64,000 nt of DNA from the NCBI GenBank assembly GCA_964563535.1, contig CAZLXP010000002.1, positions 1 to 64,000 on the forward strand, read 5' to 3'. The stretch is from WVWN01 sp964563535. GTDB taxonomy: Bacteria; RBG-13-66-14; B26-G2; WVWN01. Below, in pieces: positions 41,133 to 50,057 of the stretch. The translations under genes and the position numbers were made by a program. How positions within the stretch are numbered: position 1 is the first letter of the stretch; each line of letters opens with the position of its first letter. Below the pieces are notes generated by a model, which worked only from the letters and a program-made list of their open reading frames with translations, searched no databases and was not told where the DNA came from.

Positions 41133-41645
41133 TTGCAATATAAAGACCTTAGCATAAACGAGCTAAAGGAACTTCTCAAGGCTTACGCGAAATGTTGGCT
41201 CGCCCACGACGGCTGCTGGTTTTTATCGGTAGAGGAGGGCTTAGGGACCGAGGAAGCGATAACGTACGACCGCGAGGCCTGGCGTAAGTTCGCACCGCTC
41301 GAGGCGCGGCGTGTAATGGAAGCTCGAGGCATTGAACCGGGCGGCGGCCTGGCGGCTTTGGCCGAGGCTTTGAAATTCCGTATGTACCGTTGGTTGAATG
41401 AACAAGAGGTTAAGTTATCAGGAAATACTTTAACTTTTAAGATGAAAGGGTGTAGGGTACAGGAGGCGCGGCGCCGCAAGGGCTTAGCCGATTTCCCCTG
41501 TAAATCGGTAGGAATTGTAGAATTCGGCGAGTTTGCCCGGGCGGTAGACGAGCGGATTAAAACAGAGTGCGTTAAATGCCCGCCGGACGAACTGGCCGAG
41601 TATGAATTCTGTGCGTGGCGGTTTACTATAGAAGATACTGACTAA
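41133..41645 (+). CDS. DUF6125-type protein
   Basis: This 170-residue protein has the pattern LSINELKELLKAYAKCWLAHDGCWFLSVEEGLG, then MKGCRVQEARRRKGL, CKSVG and ECVKCPPDE. I believe it belongs to the DUF6125 family, which has no known function. Cysteines in the second half may bind a metal. It starts at TTG 41133; GAGGAG at eight bases and the tight spacing to the flavoprotein support it. Likely cotranscribed with that gene. Confidence 0.75.
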   Translation: MQYKDLSINELKELLKAYAKCWLAHDGCWFLSVEEGLGTEEAITYDREAWRKFAPLEARRVMEARGIEPGGGLAALAEALKFRMYRWLNEQEVKLSGNTLTFKMKGCRVQEARRRKGLADFPCKSVGIVEFGEFARAVDERIKTECVKCPPDELAEYEFCAWRFTIEDTD

Positions 41646-41898
41646 CAAGGCGACGAGGGCCTTGGCCCGTAAATTGACCCAGCTCGTAGGGGGTGTTGGC
41701 GGTTTCTTAAAAGAAAGATAGTTGGCCCAAAGGCCGGTTTCAAGGACGTTTTCAGCAAACGGCCTAAAACGGCCCGACGACGTAGACGCGGCGGTCGAGG
41801 AAATACTCAAACGCGACAGGCGTAAATTTTATGAGAGGTCAACGTTTGAGGCGCCCCGGCCGGTCCGGGGCCTTAAAAATTTTCCAGCCGATAAATAA
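41646..41898 (+). pseudogene. Possible gene fragment with an in-frame stop
   Basis: One frame from just before 41640 to TAA 41896-41898 reads protein-like except for TAG at 41719-41721. The part after the stop, from TTG 41722, gives 58 residues (…RPDDVDAAVEEILKRDRRKFYE…). It may be a decayed gene, a very small gene with a TTG start, or chance. No ribosome-binding site. Confidence 0.35.
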
Positions 41899-41901
41899 CA
41901 T

Positions 41902-41930
41902 TTGACAAGGTTGGTTTGTTTCTATAGAAT
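41902..41930 (+). promoter_or_regulatory. Promoter of purC
   Basis: TTGACA (41902-41907), 17 bases, TAGAAT (41925-41930). The leader of about 33 bases is too short for a purine riboswitch. Confidence 0.8.
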
Positions 41931-41969
41931 GGCGCGTCGTCGCGACGTTTACGGACACAAAGGAACGGC

Positions 41970-42674
41970 ATGCAAAAGGGCAAACTCCTATACGAGGGCA
42001 AGGCGAAGCGGATCTTCGAAACCGACGACGAAGGAGTCCTATGGGCCGAATTTAAGGATAGCGCGACCGCTTTCGACGGCGGCAAGAAGGGTACTATTGA
42101 AGGGAAGGGCATATATAACGCTGCTATATCGGCCAATTTGTTCGCTAAGCTCGAGCGCGCGGGAATCGCGACCCACTTTTTGGAACAGGTGAACGAACGT
42201 TCGCTCCTGGTGAGAAGACTCAAGATGTTCCCGGTCGAGATCGTAATGCGGAATAAAATTGCCGGCAGCCTTGCCCGGCGATTCGCCCTCGAGCGGGGAA
42301 CCGCCTTAAAAAAGGCCGTGCTCGAGTATTACCTTAAAAACGACGCCCTACACGACCCGATGATGAACCGGGGCCACGTCCTGGTATTGGGTTATATGAC
42401 GGAAGCCAAATTAAGGCGCGTGGAGGAGGAAGCGGCCAAAGTTAACCGCGTATTGCGCAATTATATGAGAAAGCGGGGTTTGGAGTTAGTAGATTTCAAG
42501 TTGGAGTTTGGCGAACGGGGGCGGCGGATATACTTGGGCGACGAGATCTCGCCGGACACGTGCCGCATATGGGACGCGGCTACCCGCGAAGTTTTCGATA
42601 AGGACCGCTTCCGGTTCGACCTGGGCGAAGTAGAGAGCCACTACGCGGAATTAGTGCGCCGGCTGGCGGCGTGA
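41970..42674 (+). CDS. purC: SAICAR synthase
   Basis: This 234-residue enzyme forms SAICAR from CAIR and aspartate with ATP in purine synthesis. Motifs: LYEGKAKRIFETDDEGVL at the N-terminus, FKDSATAFDGGKK, and LVDFKLEFG with DEISPDTCRIWD towards the C-terminus. An AAGGA site precedes the ATG. It heads the purine gene run and has its own promoter. Confidence 0.96.
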   Translation: MQKGKLLYEGKAKRIFETDDEGVLWAEFKDSATAFDGGKKGTIEGKGIYNAAISANLFAKLERAGIATHFLEQVNERSLLVRRLKMFPVEIVMRNKIAGSLARRFALERGTALKKAVLEYYLKNDALHDPMMNRGHVLVLGYMTEAKLRRVEEEAAKVNRVLRNYMRKRGLELVDFKLEFGERGRRIYLGDEISPDTCRIWDAATREVFDKDRFRFDLGEVESHYAELVRRLAA

Positions 42675-42696
42675 CCCCGGCGGCGGGACGGGCCGG

Positions 42697-43206
42697 ATGA
42701 TACTTCTTTTAATCGCCCTGTTGCTTTTACCGACGGCCATGCTGCCGCGGGAAGAGCTTTACCCCGTTGAACGGGTCGAAGTGGAAGCGCGCGACGCCGG
42801 CATCCCGGCGGATGCCCGCAGGGCCATCGTGGTCACGCGTACCGGGGGCAAGTCGCCCATAAAAATACTCAACGTCAAGGTATACGAAAAAGAGGCCGAG
42901 TTCAAGACGGTCCACGTCGAATATATAGTCGTTTACCATAGCGGGGATTACGTCGTGGCGGAACGCAAAGTTGACTTCGACTCGTTCGAAAAAGTTTGGC
43001 TCGAACTCAATAAAAACCGCGGTTTTATGTTGCAAGATGCGGCCGAGGGTTCCAAAGACGAGCCGACTTATACGGTAAAGGTTAGGGAAATTAAACGCGA
43101 CAATACGTTCAGCGTAACCGGCCCCCAAAATTTGGAGGACAAGAGGTATAATAATATAATTTCGGCCATAGAGAATTTTTGGCGCGACCAGCTAAAGATA
43201 CAATAA
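42697..43206 (+). CDS. Hypothetical exported protein between purC and purF
   Basis: This 169-residue protein has a signal peptide (MILLLIALLLLPTAML) and a soluble beta-rich body (ILNVKVYEKEAEFKTVHVEYIVVYHSGDYVVAERKVDFDSFEKVWLELNKN, shortened here in the middle of a longer conserved-looking run). I do not recognise a family. It starts 23 bases after purC and lies in the purine transcript, with no evident link to purines. Confidence 0.65.
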   Translation: MILLLIALLLLPTAMLPREELYPVERVEVEARDAGIPADARRAIVVTRTGGKSPIKILNVKVYEKEAEFKTVHVEYIVVYHSGDYVVAERKVDFDSFEKVWLELNKNRGFMLQDAAEGSKDEPTYTVKVREIKRDNTFSVTGPQNLEDKRYNNIISAIENFWRDQLKIQ

Positions 43207-43304
43207 CGGGCCGCCGGTTCAGGGTTGGCGGGCCCGGCTTCGACCCTATAACCGTTGGCCGAGCATTATGATACAAATAGGGCGTTTACTTCGCCTTTAA
43301 CGTA

Positions 43305-44753
43305 ATGAAAACCCGTTACTATCCCCAAGAATCTTGCGGCGTGTTCGGCATATTCGGGCATCCCGAAGCCGCCACCATAACGTACCTCGGCATATACGCG
43401 CTGCAACACCGCGGCCAGGAGTCCGCCGGCATCGTCGCGTCGGACGGGAAGCGCCTGCGTCAACACCGCGCGTTGGGATTGGTTAACGACATCTTCCGCG
43501 AAGACGTTCTTAAAGACCTCAAGGGTTACGCGGCCATAGGGCACGTCCGTTATTCGACCATGGGCGACACGAGCCTCGCCAACGCGCAACCGGTTAAGGT
43601 GGATTACTTGCGCGGTTCGCTGGCCGTGAGCCACAACGGCAACATCGTAAATGCTCTCCCGCTGCGCGAGGAACTGGAGCAACGCGGCTCGATATTCGCG
43701 ACCACTTCGGACGCCGAGATTATCATACACCTCATAGCCCGTAACGAAAGCAGCGAACTTGTGAAGGCGGTCCCCAACGCGCTTAAGCGTTTGGAGGGAG
43801 CGTATTCCGTCCTCTTTTTAGAGGAAAACCGGATGGTGGCGGCGCGCGACCCCCGCGGCTGGCGGCCCCTGTGCTTGGGCACACTCGGCAATGCCGTCGT
43901 CGTCGCGTCCGAGACCTGCGCTTTCGACCTCGTCGGCGCCAAGTACGAACGGGACGTTGAACCCGGCGAGGTTGTCGAGATTACTCCGCAAGGGGTAAAG
44001 TCCTACCAGCCCTTCGAGCCGGTGAAACCGGCGATGTGTATTTTTGAGCTCGTTTATTTTTCGCGGCCGGATTCGTACGTCTTCGGCCGCGGCGTCCACG
44101 AGGCGCGCAAAGCGCTGGGAGTGGGATTGGCGCGCGAAGAGGAACCGGGCTTCGGGGCCGATATGGTAATCGCGGTGCCCGACTCGTCGAATAGCGCGGC
44201 GTTGGGGTACGCCGAAGAGTCGGGGATCCCGTTCGAGCTCGGCATCATACGGAGCCATTACATAGGGCGGACGTTCATCGAACCCGAGCAGCGCATCCGC
44301 GCGTTCGGGACGCGGCTAAAATATAACCCGGTGCGAGACCTTATCGCCGGGAAGGCGCTCGTCATCGTGGACGATTCGATCGTGCGGGGAACGACGTCGC
44401 GCAAGATAATCGACATCGTGCGCAACGCCGGGGCGTCCCACATCCACCTCCGCATCAGCTGCCCGCCGTGGCGCTGGCCCTGTTTCTACGGCATCGATAC
44501 CCCCACGCGAGAAGAACTCATCGGCTCGAGGCTGGCGGTGGACGAGATCGCCCGGTACATCGGCGTCGATTCGTTGCGGTACCTCTCGCTGGAGGGTTTG
44601 CGCCGCGCCATAGGCGGGAACGTCTTGACGGAATACGACGTCGCGGAGCGCTTCTGCTCGGCTTGCTTTACCGGCGAATACCCGACGCCGATATACGAAC
44701 AATATGCCAAGGACATGATGACCCCGAAGCTCTTCGGCGACAAGATGTTCTAA
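43305..44753 (+). CDS. purF: Amidophosphoribosyltransferase
   Basis: This 482-residue enzyme commits PRPP to purine synthesis with glutamine. The catalytic cysteine is Cys11 (SCGVFGIFG), preceded by a 10-residue propeptide, as in Bacillus-type PurF. The glutamine pocket YALQHRGQESAGI and the PRTase loop VIVDDSIVRGTT are intact. Cysteines in MCIFELVYF, CPPWRWPCFYG and CSACF suggest the [4Fe-4S] form. There is no clear ribosome-binding site before the ATG. Confidence 0.97.
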   Translation: MKTRYYPQESCGVFGIFGHPEAATITYLGIYALQHRGQESAGIVASDGKRLRQHRALGLVNDIFREDVLKDLKGYAAIGHVRYSTMGDTSLANAQPVKVDYLRGSLAVSHNGNIVNALPLREELEQRGSIFATTSDAEIIIHLIARNESSELVKAVPNALKRLEGAYSVLFLEENRMVAARDPRGWRPLCLGTLGNAVVVASETCAFDLVGAKYERDVEPGEVVEITPQGVKSYQPFEPVKPAMCIFELVYFSRPDSYVFGRGVHEARKALGVGLAREEEPGFGADMVIAVPDSSNSAALGYAEESGIPFELGIIRSHYIGRTFIEPEQRIRAFGTRLKYNPVRDLIAGKALVIVDDSIVRGTTSRKIIDIVRNAGASHIHLRISCPPWRWPCFYGIDTPTREELIGSRLAVDEIARYIGVDSLRYLSLEGLRRAIGGNVLTEYDVAERFCSACFTGEYPTPIYEQYAKDMMTPKLFGDKMF

Positions 44754-44758
44754 GCGTT

Positions 44759-45529
44759 ATGGTCGACGAGACGAAAGAGCCGATAGGTTACGCGCTGGCC
44801 ATATTCGTCGCCTTCGTCGCGCTGGTTGCCGGGGCGAACGTTTTATGGGGGGCCTCGCCGGCTGCGGGCGGCGGCGGTTACGCGGCCGCAGGCAACGCGT
44901 TATTGTTCGTGGGCGCGGTCACGGCGGTGGGGATGGCCTGGCCGCTCTGGCTCGCGGCGCGGGGGAGGTTGACGCTGCCGATTTGGCCTGCGCCGGGTAC
45001 GGGAGACAATGCGCTCGCGGTGCTTGTAGTGGTGTTCGTCTTTGCGCGCGTCGATACCTTAATCGCGATATTCGCCGAGGGGCGTCCCTGGGGTTCGGCT
45101 CTCGCTACTTTCCTGGGAGGGGCGGCGCTCAATTTGGCGTCGGTTATGGCTACGTTCGGCGTTTTACTCCCGGCGCTGAAAGGGCGGATGCCGGTCGCGC
45201 CGGCTACCGTTGCCGCGGCCCTCGCTTTCACCCTCTACCACGTCGCGCAGTTTAATACGTTCGCGGCCGCTTTAAACCTCAAAACGTTGTTCGCCGTCGC
45301 CATATTCGGCCTCGGGTATTCGTTATATTACTTCTGGTCGCGGTCGCTCCTCTTGACGGCGATATTACACCACCTGGTGGCCACTACGAACTCGACGTAC
45401 GTTCGGGATTTCGAGTTCGGCGAACTCGGCCCCCGTTTCTATTATTCGCTGGGCGTGGTCGTTTTATTTTTAACATTCGTCATAGCCAAGCGGCGCCTTT
45501 ACGCCGCGGAACGTTTTACGCATTTCTGA
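44759..45529 (+). CDS. Polytopic membrane protein, CPBP-like without motif 1
   Basis: This 256-residue protein has about seven or eight helices and starts at ATG 44759, five bases after purF; the frame is open further upstream into purF. FTLYHVAQF resembles motif 2 (FxxxH) and LHHLVATTN resembles motif 3 (HxxxN) of CPBP intramembrane proteases. The motif 1 EExxxR is missing, so catalysis is doubtful. It sits between purF and purM without obvious link to purines. Confidence 0.65.
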   Translation: MVDETKEPIGYALAIFVAFVALVAGANVLWGASPAAGGGGYAAAGNALLFVGAVTAVGMAWPLWLAARGRLTLPIWPAPGTGDNALAVLVVVFVFARVDTLIAIFAEGRPWGSALATFLGGAALNLASVMATFGVLLPALKGRMPVAPATVAAALAFTLYHVAQFNTFAAALNLKTLFAVAIFGLGYSLYYFWSRSLLLTAILHHLVATTNSTYVRDFEFGELGPRFYYSLGVVVLFLTFVIAKRRLYAAERFTHF

Positions 45530-45553
45530 AGCTAGCTCGGAGGAAACGCCGCC

Positions 45554-46561
45554 GTGGTGACGTATAAGGAAGCCGGCGTAGACCAGGCCCACGCCGACCG
45601 TTTCGTCGGTCGCATAAAGAAGCTCTCGCACGTCCTCGACGAGAGGGGCGTAATCGGCGAAATCGGGTTGTTCTCCGGCCTGATGGACATAAGCGACCTG
45701 GGATATAAGGAACCGGTGCTGGCCGCCGGCACCGACGGCGTAGGTTCGAAATTGGAAATCGCCTTCGCGTTGGAGAATCACCATACCGTCGGCATCGACC
45801 TCGTCGCGCTGTCCGTAAACGACGTTATCTGTTGCGGCGCGCGGCCCCTTTTTTTCTTGGATTATATGGCGGTCGGAAGGTTGGATTTGGAACAGGGGGA
45901 AGGCGTAATCAAAGGGGTCGTCGAGGGGTGCCGGCAGGCGGGATGCGCCCTCCTCGGCGGCGAGACGTCGCAACTGCCCACTTTCTACCACCCCGGGCGC
46001 TACGACCTCGCCGGTTTCGCGGTCGGGATAGTGGAACGTTCGAAAATTATCGACGGCTCGAAGGTTCGCCCGGGCGACGTCGTCCTGGGCCTCGCCTCGT
46101 CCGGCGCGCATTCCAACGGTTATACGCTTATTCGAAAGATCGTCGAGGACCAGGGATTGGAATACTCGGAATATTTCGACGGCGGCCGAACGTTGGGAGA
46201 AGAGCTCTTGACGCCCATGAGGATCTACGTCGCGGAAATAATGGCCTTGGTCGACGGCGACGTCGACGTCCACGCTATCGCCCACGTGACGGGCGGCGGC
46301 ATTCCAGGCAACCTCGCCCGCGTCTTACCCGAAGGCGTCGGCGCCCGGCTCGAGAAAGGCCGGTGGCCGGCGCATAAGATATTTACGAAAATCGCTGAAT
46401 GGGGCGACGTCTCCGAGGCGGAGATGTACGCCGTATTTAATATGGGTTTGGGGATGTTGATAATCGTAGGCCGCGGCGACCAAAGGCGGGCGCTCGACGC
46501 CTTGGGAGAGGGGACCGTCGTGGGCGAGTGCACGAGCAGGGAAGGCGTCGATTTGGTTTAA
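45554..46561 (+). CDS. purM: Phosphoribosylformylglycinamidine cyclo-ligase
   Basis: This 335-residue enzyme forms AIR from FGAM. The AGTDGVGSKL and GGETSQLP motifs are present. It starts at GTG 45554 (or the adjacent GTG 45557), with GGAGG about nine bases upstream. It is in the purine series, after the CPBP-like gene. Confidence 0.95.
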   Translation: MVTYKEAGVDQAHADRFVGRIKKLSHVLDERGVIGEIGLFSGLMDISDLGYKEPVLAAGTDGVGSKLEIAFALENHHTVGIDLVALSVNDVICCGARPLFFLDYMAVGRLDLEQGEGVIKGVVEGCRQAGCALLGGETSQLPTFYHPGRYDLAGFAVGIVERSKIIDGSKVRPGDVVLGLASSGAHSNGYTLIRKIVEDQGLEYSEYFDGGRTLGEELLTPMRIYVAEIMALVDGDVDVHAIAHVTGGGIPGNLARVLPEGVGARLEKGRWPAHKIFTKIAEWGDVSEAEMYAVFNMGLGMLIIVGRGDQRRALDALGEGTVVGECTSREGVDLV

Positions 46562-46587
46562 TTTCTCGAAAGGATGAGCACTGGAAG

Positions 46588-47895
46588 ATGGGAGGTACCT
46601 ATACCGGCGTACGTACGAAGGCGCTAGTAACCTACGTAGTCCTTTTTATTTTTTTCGGGACTTTATATTTTAGTTTGGGCACGGCGTTGGGTCGGGTAGC
46701 CGGTTTTGCGCACCTGAATTTCCTATTAAACGCCGACCACGAGCGTGTCATTACCGATTTAACGGATGCAACTGCCAACCACGACCGCACGGACGTACAT
46801 CCGCTTTTCGTATTGTTTTTAAATCCCGTCGGCGTACTTTTGACTAGGGGGCTCGGTTCGCGGCTAGCCGCGGCCTTAGTGATGAATTCGGCAGCGGGCG
46901 CGTTGTGCGTCGTTATGACTAAGTCGTTCCTGCGGCGGGCGGGCTTGAGCGAGTTTTCGGCGTTTCTCTTCGCGGCGATATTGGGCTTGTCTGCCACCCA
47001 TATTTTTTTCGGCTCGACGCCCGAGACGTGGATTTTCGCCGCGGCCGGCGTCATATTACTTTTCAACCTGGCGGTATTCGCGCCCGGTAATACGTCGCGG
47101 TTTTTACCGGCCTCCGTTTTCGCGTTCGGTATGGTAACGACGAACCTGGTCGTCGCGGCGGTCGCCTACGCCGCCGGTATGTGGAAAAGGATTACGTTTA
47201 AAACGCTGTTGGTCCGAACGGCGGTTTTCGGCGTTTTCGTCGCCGTGTGCGCGGCGGCGCTGAGCGTCGTTCAAAAACTTTTATACCCGGGGTCGGCGAT
47301 ATTTATCCTGCCGGAAATTTACCGCCTAGAAATCGGTTCTTATTCGCCTATCGTAAAATATTTTAACGGCCTCACGGGGGCCTATCTCTTGGCCCGGTTG
47401 GCGAAGTTAGCCGCCGTCTTTATAATCTACACCGTCGTCGCGCCGGCGACGGTCGTTCGGTGGTATTCCGCGGGCGAGTTTTGCCTCCCCCTCAAACCCT
47501 ACGTCAACGTGGACCTGTCCCGCCTCGGCGCGCCCGGATTCGTTGCCGCGTCGTTTTGGGTCGCGCTGATCGTTTGGGCCGCGTATTCGATTATCAAGAA
47601 CAAAGAAAACCGCACCCCTGTCCTGTTCGGGTTGCTTTTAACTTTGGCTTTTTATTTGGCGTTTTATTTTTTTTACGGAACGACTATGTACGTTTACGCC
47701 ATAAGTACCGCGTTTCCGCTGCTTGGGTCGGTGGCCTTGGCGTTGCGTCCTTACGACCGGCCTGGGACTAAGGTTTTTTACGTACTGGGCGGGACCTTGA
47801 CCTGCTTTCTATTATTGGAACTGGTCAACAATGTGAATTTTTTGTACCGAATCTTCGTCGTCTACCGGGATTACCCTTTTCCTATATCACCCTGA
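46588..47895 (+). CDS. GT-C-like polytopic membrane protein
   Basis: This 435-residue protein has about ten helices. The first periplasmic loop has NADHERVITDLTDAT and HPLFVLFLNPVG, resembling the acidic catalytic region and HxLF motif of GT-C glycosyltransferase-like proteins. Substrate unknown. Start chosen: ATG 46588, after the purM end; an upstream start in the same frame would overlap purM. The same fold is suggested for the N-terminal piece of the pseudogene at 55.1 kb. Confidence 0.7.
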   Translation: MGGTYTGVRTKALVTYVVLFIFFGTLYFSLGTALGRVAGFAHLNFLLNADHERVITDLTDATANHDRTDVHPLFVLFLNPVGVLLTRGLGSRLAAALVMNSAAGALCVVMTKSFLRRAGLSEFSAFLFAAILGLSATHIFFGSTPETWIFAAAGVILLFNLAVFAPGNTSRFLPASVFAFGMVTTNLVVAAVAYAAGMWKRITFKTLLVRTAVFGVFVAVCAAALSVVQKLLYPGSAIFILPEIYRLEIGSYSPIVKYFNGLTGAYLLARLAKLAAVFIIYTVVAPATVVRWYSAGEFCLPLKPYVNVDLSRLGAPGFVAASFWVALIVWAAYSIIKNKENRTPVLFGLLLTLAFYLAFYFFYGTTMYVYAISTAFPLLGSVALALRPYDRPGTKVFYVLGGTLTCFLLLELVNNVNFLYRIFVVYRDYPFPISP

Positions 47896-47951
47896 AGGAT
47901 AAAAATCCTTAATCGACCAGGCAACGCGCGAGGGATATAAAGCTAAGCGAT

Positions 47952-48470
47952 ATGGACCTTCCTAAAGACATCGCGATTTTACTCGAGCAGCTCGGCATTG
48001 CGGAGACGCCGCCGGTTCAGCTGCGCAAGCGCAAGAGTTGGGACGAGTACTTTGTGGACATCGCCGCGCTCGTAGCCGAACGCTCGACCTGCCTGAGCCG
48101 CAACGTCGGCGCCGTTTTGGTTCGCGAGCGGCGCATCCTCGCGACGGGGTACAACGGCGCGCCGGCCGGCTTGCCGCACTGCCCGTTCTGCATCCGGAAG
48201 CTGAGCGGGGTGTCGTCCGGCGAGCGCCACGAGCTGTGCCGGGGCCTCCACGCGGAACAGAATTGTCTTATCCAATGCGCGCGCAACGGCGTCTCCAGCA
48301 ACGAGGCGACGATATACGTATACGGCGGTACGCCCTGCGTCATTTGCGCCAAGATGTTGGTTAACGCCGGCGTGCGGCGGGTCGTCGCGACCGAGACGTA
48401 CCCGGACGAATTGGGTTTGGCTATTATGGAGGAGGCCGGCATCGAGACCAAGGTCGTGGGAGGTTCCTAA
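47952..48470 (+). CDS. Deoxycytidylate deaminase family protein
   Basis: This 172-residue zinc deaminase has HAEQN (about 102) and PCVICAK (about 129) as the zinc site and a CPFCIRK insertion typical of dCMP deaminases (ComEB/Dcd type). It converts dCMP to dUMP for thymidylate synthesis. It abuts purH with no gap, so they are coupled. Confidence 0.93.
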   Translation: MDLPKDIAILLEQLGIAETPPVQLRKRKSWDEYFVDIAALVAERSTCLSRNVGAVLVRERRILATGYNGAPAGLPHCPFCIRKLSGVSSGERHELCRGLHAEQNCLIQCARNGVSSNEATIYVYGGTPCVICAKMLVNAGVRRVVATETYPDELGLAIMEEAGIETKVVGGS

Positions 48471-50000
48471 ATGGCGACGCGAGCGGCCTTAATCGCGGTT
48501 TACGATAAAACCGGCGCCGTAGAGTTAGCCCGGGGCCTCGTCGAATTGGGTTGCGACGTCATCAGCACCGGCGGCACGGCGCGTCGATTGCGCCGGGCCG
48601 GCGTTAAGACGGTCGAAGTTGCCGACGTGACGGGATTTCCGGAGATATTAAGCGGCCGCGTTAAAACGCTGCACCCGAAAATTTTCGGCGGCATCCTGGC
48701 GCGGCCGACCGCGGGCCACCGTCGGCAACTTACGCAACGGCGCATAAAACCTATAGACGTCGTCGCCGTTAACCTTTATCCGTTCGAGGATACGACGAAA
48801 AAAGCCGGCGTCTCGGAAGCCGAGGTTATCGAGCAGATAGACGTCGGCGGCGTCGCGCTCTTGCGGGCGGGGGGCAAAAATTTCGAACGCGTCGTCGTCT
48901 TGTCGTCGCCGTCGCAGTACGCCGAAGCGCTCGAGCGGTTGCGCGCCGGCACCAGCGACCTGGGCTGGCGCCGCGAGTTGGCGCGGGAGGCTTTTGCGTT
49001 GACCGCGCGTTACGACGCCGCCGTCGCGGAATATTTCTGCCATCCGGCGCCGCGGCGAGGGGCGTTGGCGGACCACCTGTTATTGTATTATGAGAAAATT
49101 ACCGATACCGCGTACGGCGAGAACCCTCATCAACGGGCCGCCTTTTACGGCGGAGGCGGCCGGGTTTTAAAGCAACTGGCCGGGCCGGCGCCCTCGTATA
49201 ACAACTTCCTGGACCTGGCCGCGGCCGTCGACTTAGTGAACGAGTTCGAGAGGCCCGCCTGCGCCGTCGTAAAACACAACAGCCCGTGCGGCGTCGCGGT
49301 AGCACCGTCGTCGGCCGACGCGTTTCGCCGGGCTTGGGCCGCGGACGCCCTCTCGGCGTACGGCGGCGTCGTAGCGTTTAACGAGGCCGTAGGCGCCGAT
49401 GCCGCAGCCGCCATGATGGCCAAGGGCATATATTTCCATATCTGCGCCGCGCCAGCGCTCGAAAAAGGCGTGGTGGAGTACTTGCGCGGCGCCAAGAGTT
49501 GGACCGATCGCTTGCGGATATACGCCGGGAAATACGCGCGGCCTCGCCTCGAGTACCGCAGCGCTCTGGGCGGCCTTTTGGCTCAGGAAACGGACCGGCG
49601 GCCCGCGGCCCGCGACCGATGGGAACAAGTAGCCGGGCCGGAAGTCGGGCCCGACGTCATGGAGGATTTGAGGTTCGCCTGGACGGTCGCGAAATACGCC
49701 CGTTCCAACGCCGTCGTCGTCGCGAAAGGGCTCGCGACGTTGGCTATAGGGGCTGGGGCGGTGAACCGGTTATGGCCCGCGGAGGACGCAGTGCGGCGCG
49801 CGGGCGAGACGATGCGCGGCGCCGTCGCGGCTTCGGACGGCTTTTTCCCCAAAACGGATGCGCCGGAGGCGTTGTGCCGCGCCGGCCTCCGGGCTATAGT
49901 CCAACCCGCGGGGTCTAAAGGCGACGAGCGGGTCGTCGAACTCGCGCGCGCGTATGACGTTGCTCTCTTCTTCGCCGAGAGAAGGCATTTTAGGCATTGA
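48471..50000 (+). CDS. purH: Bifunctional AICAR transformylase/IMP cyclohydrolase
   Basis: This 509-residue enzyme performs the last two steps to IMP. The N-terminal cyclohydrolase domain (about 1-190) has STGGTARRL and GRVKTLHPKIFGGIL; the C-terminal transformylase domain has GENPHQRAAFY and VKHNSPCGVAV. The ATG follows the dCMP deaminase stop directly. Confidence 0.97.
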   Translation: MATRAALIAVYDKTGAVELARGLVELGCDVISTGGTARRLRRAGVKTVEVADVTGFPEILSGRVKTLHPKIFGGILARPTAGHRRQLTQRRIKPIDVVAVNLYPFEDTTKKAGVSEAEVIEQIDVGGVALLRAGGKNFERVVVLSSPSQYAEALERLRAGTSDLGWRRELAREAFALTARYDAAVAEYFCHPAPRRGALADHLLLYYEKITDTAYGENPHQRAAFYGGGGRVLKQLAGPAPSYNNFLDLAAAVDLVNEFERPACAVVKHNSPCGVAVAPSSADAFRRAWAADALSAYGGVVAFNEAVGADAAAAMMAKGIYFHICAAPALEKGVVEYLRGAKSWTDRLRIYAGKYARPRLEYRSALGGLLAQETDRRPAARDRWEQVAGPEVGPDVMEDLRFAWTVAKYARSNAVVVAKGLATLAIGAGAVNRLWPAEDAVRRAGETMRGAVAASDGFFPKTDAPEALCRAGLRAIVQPAGSKGDERVVELARAYDVALFFAERRHFRH

Positions 50001-50057
50001 GGCGTTATCGGTCCTTAACGGCCCGGGCGAAGGCCCTATAAAAATCCGGAAGGCAAA

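Noticed and set aside
41931..41969. Purine riboswitch upstream of purC
   Set aside because: The leader between the predicted transcription start and the ATG is only about 33 bases, too short for the aptamer.
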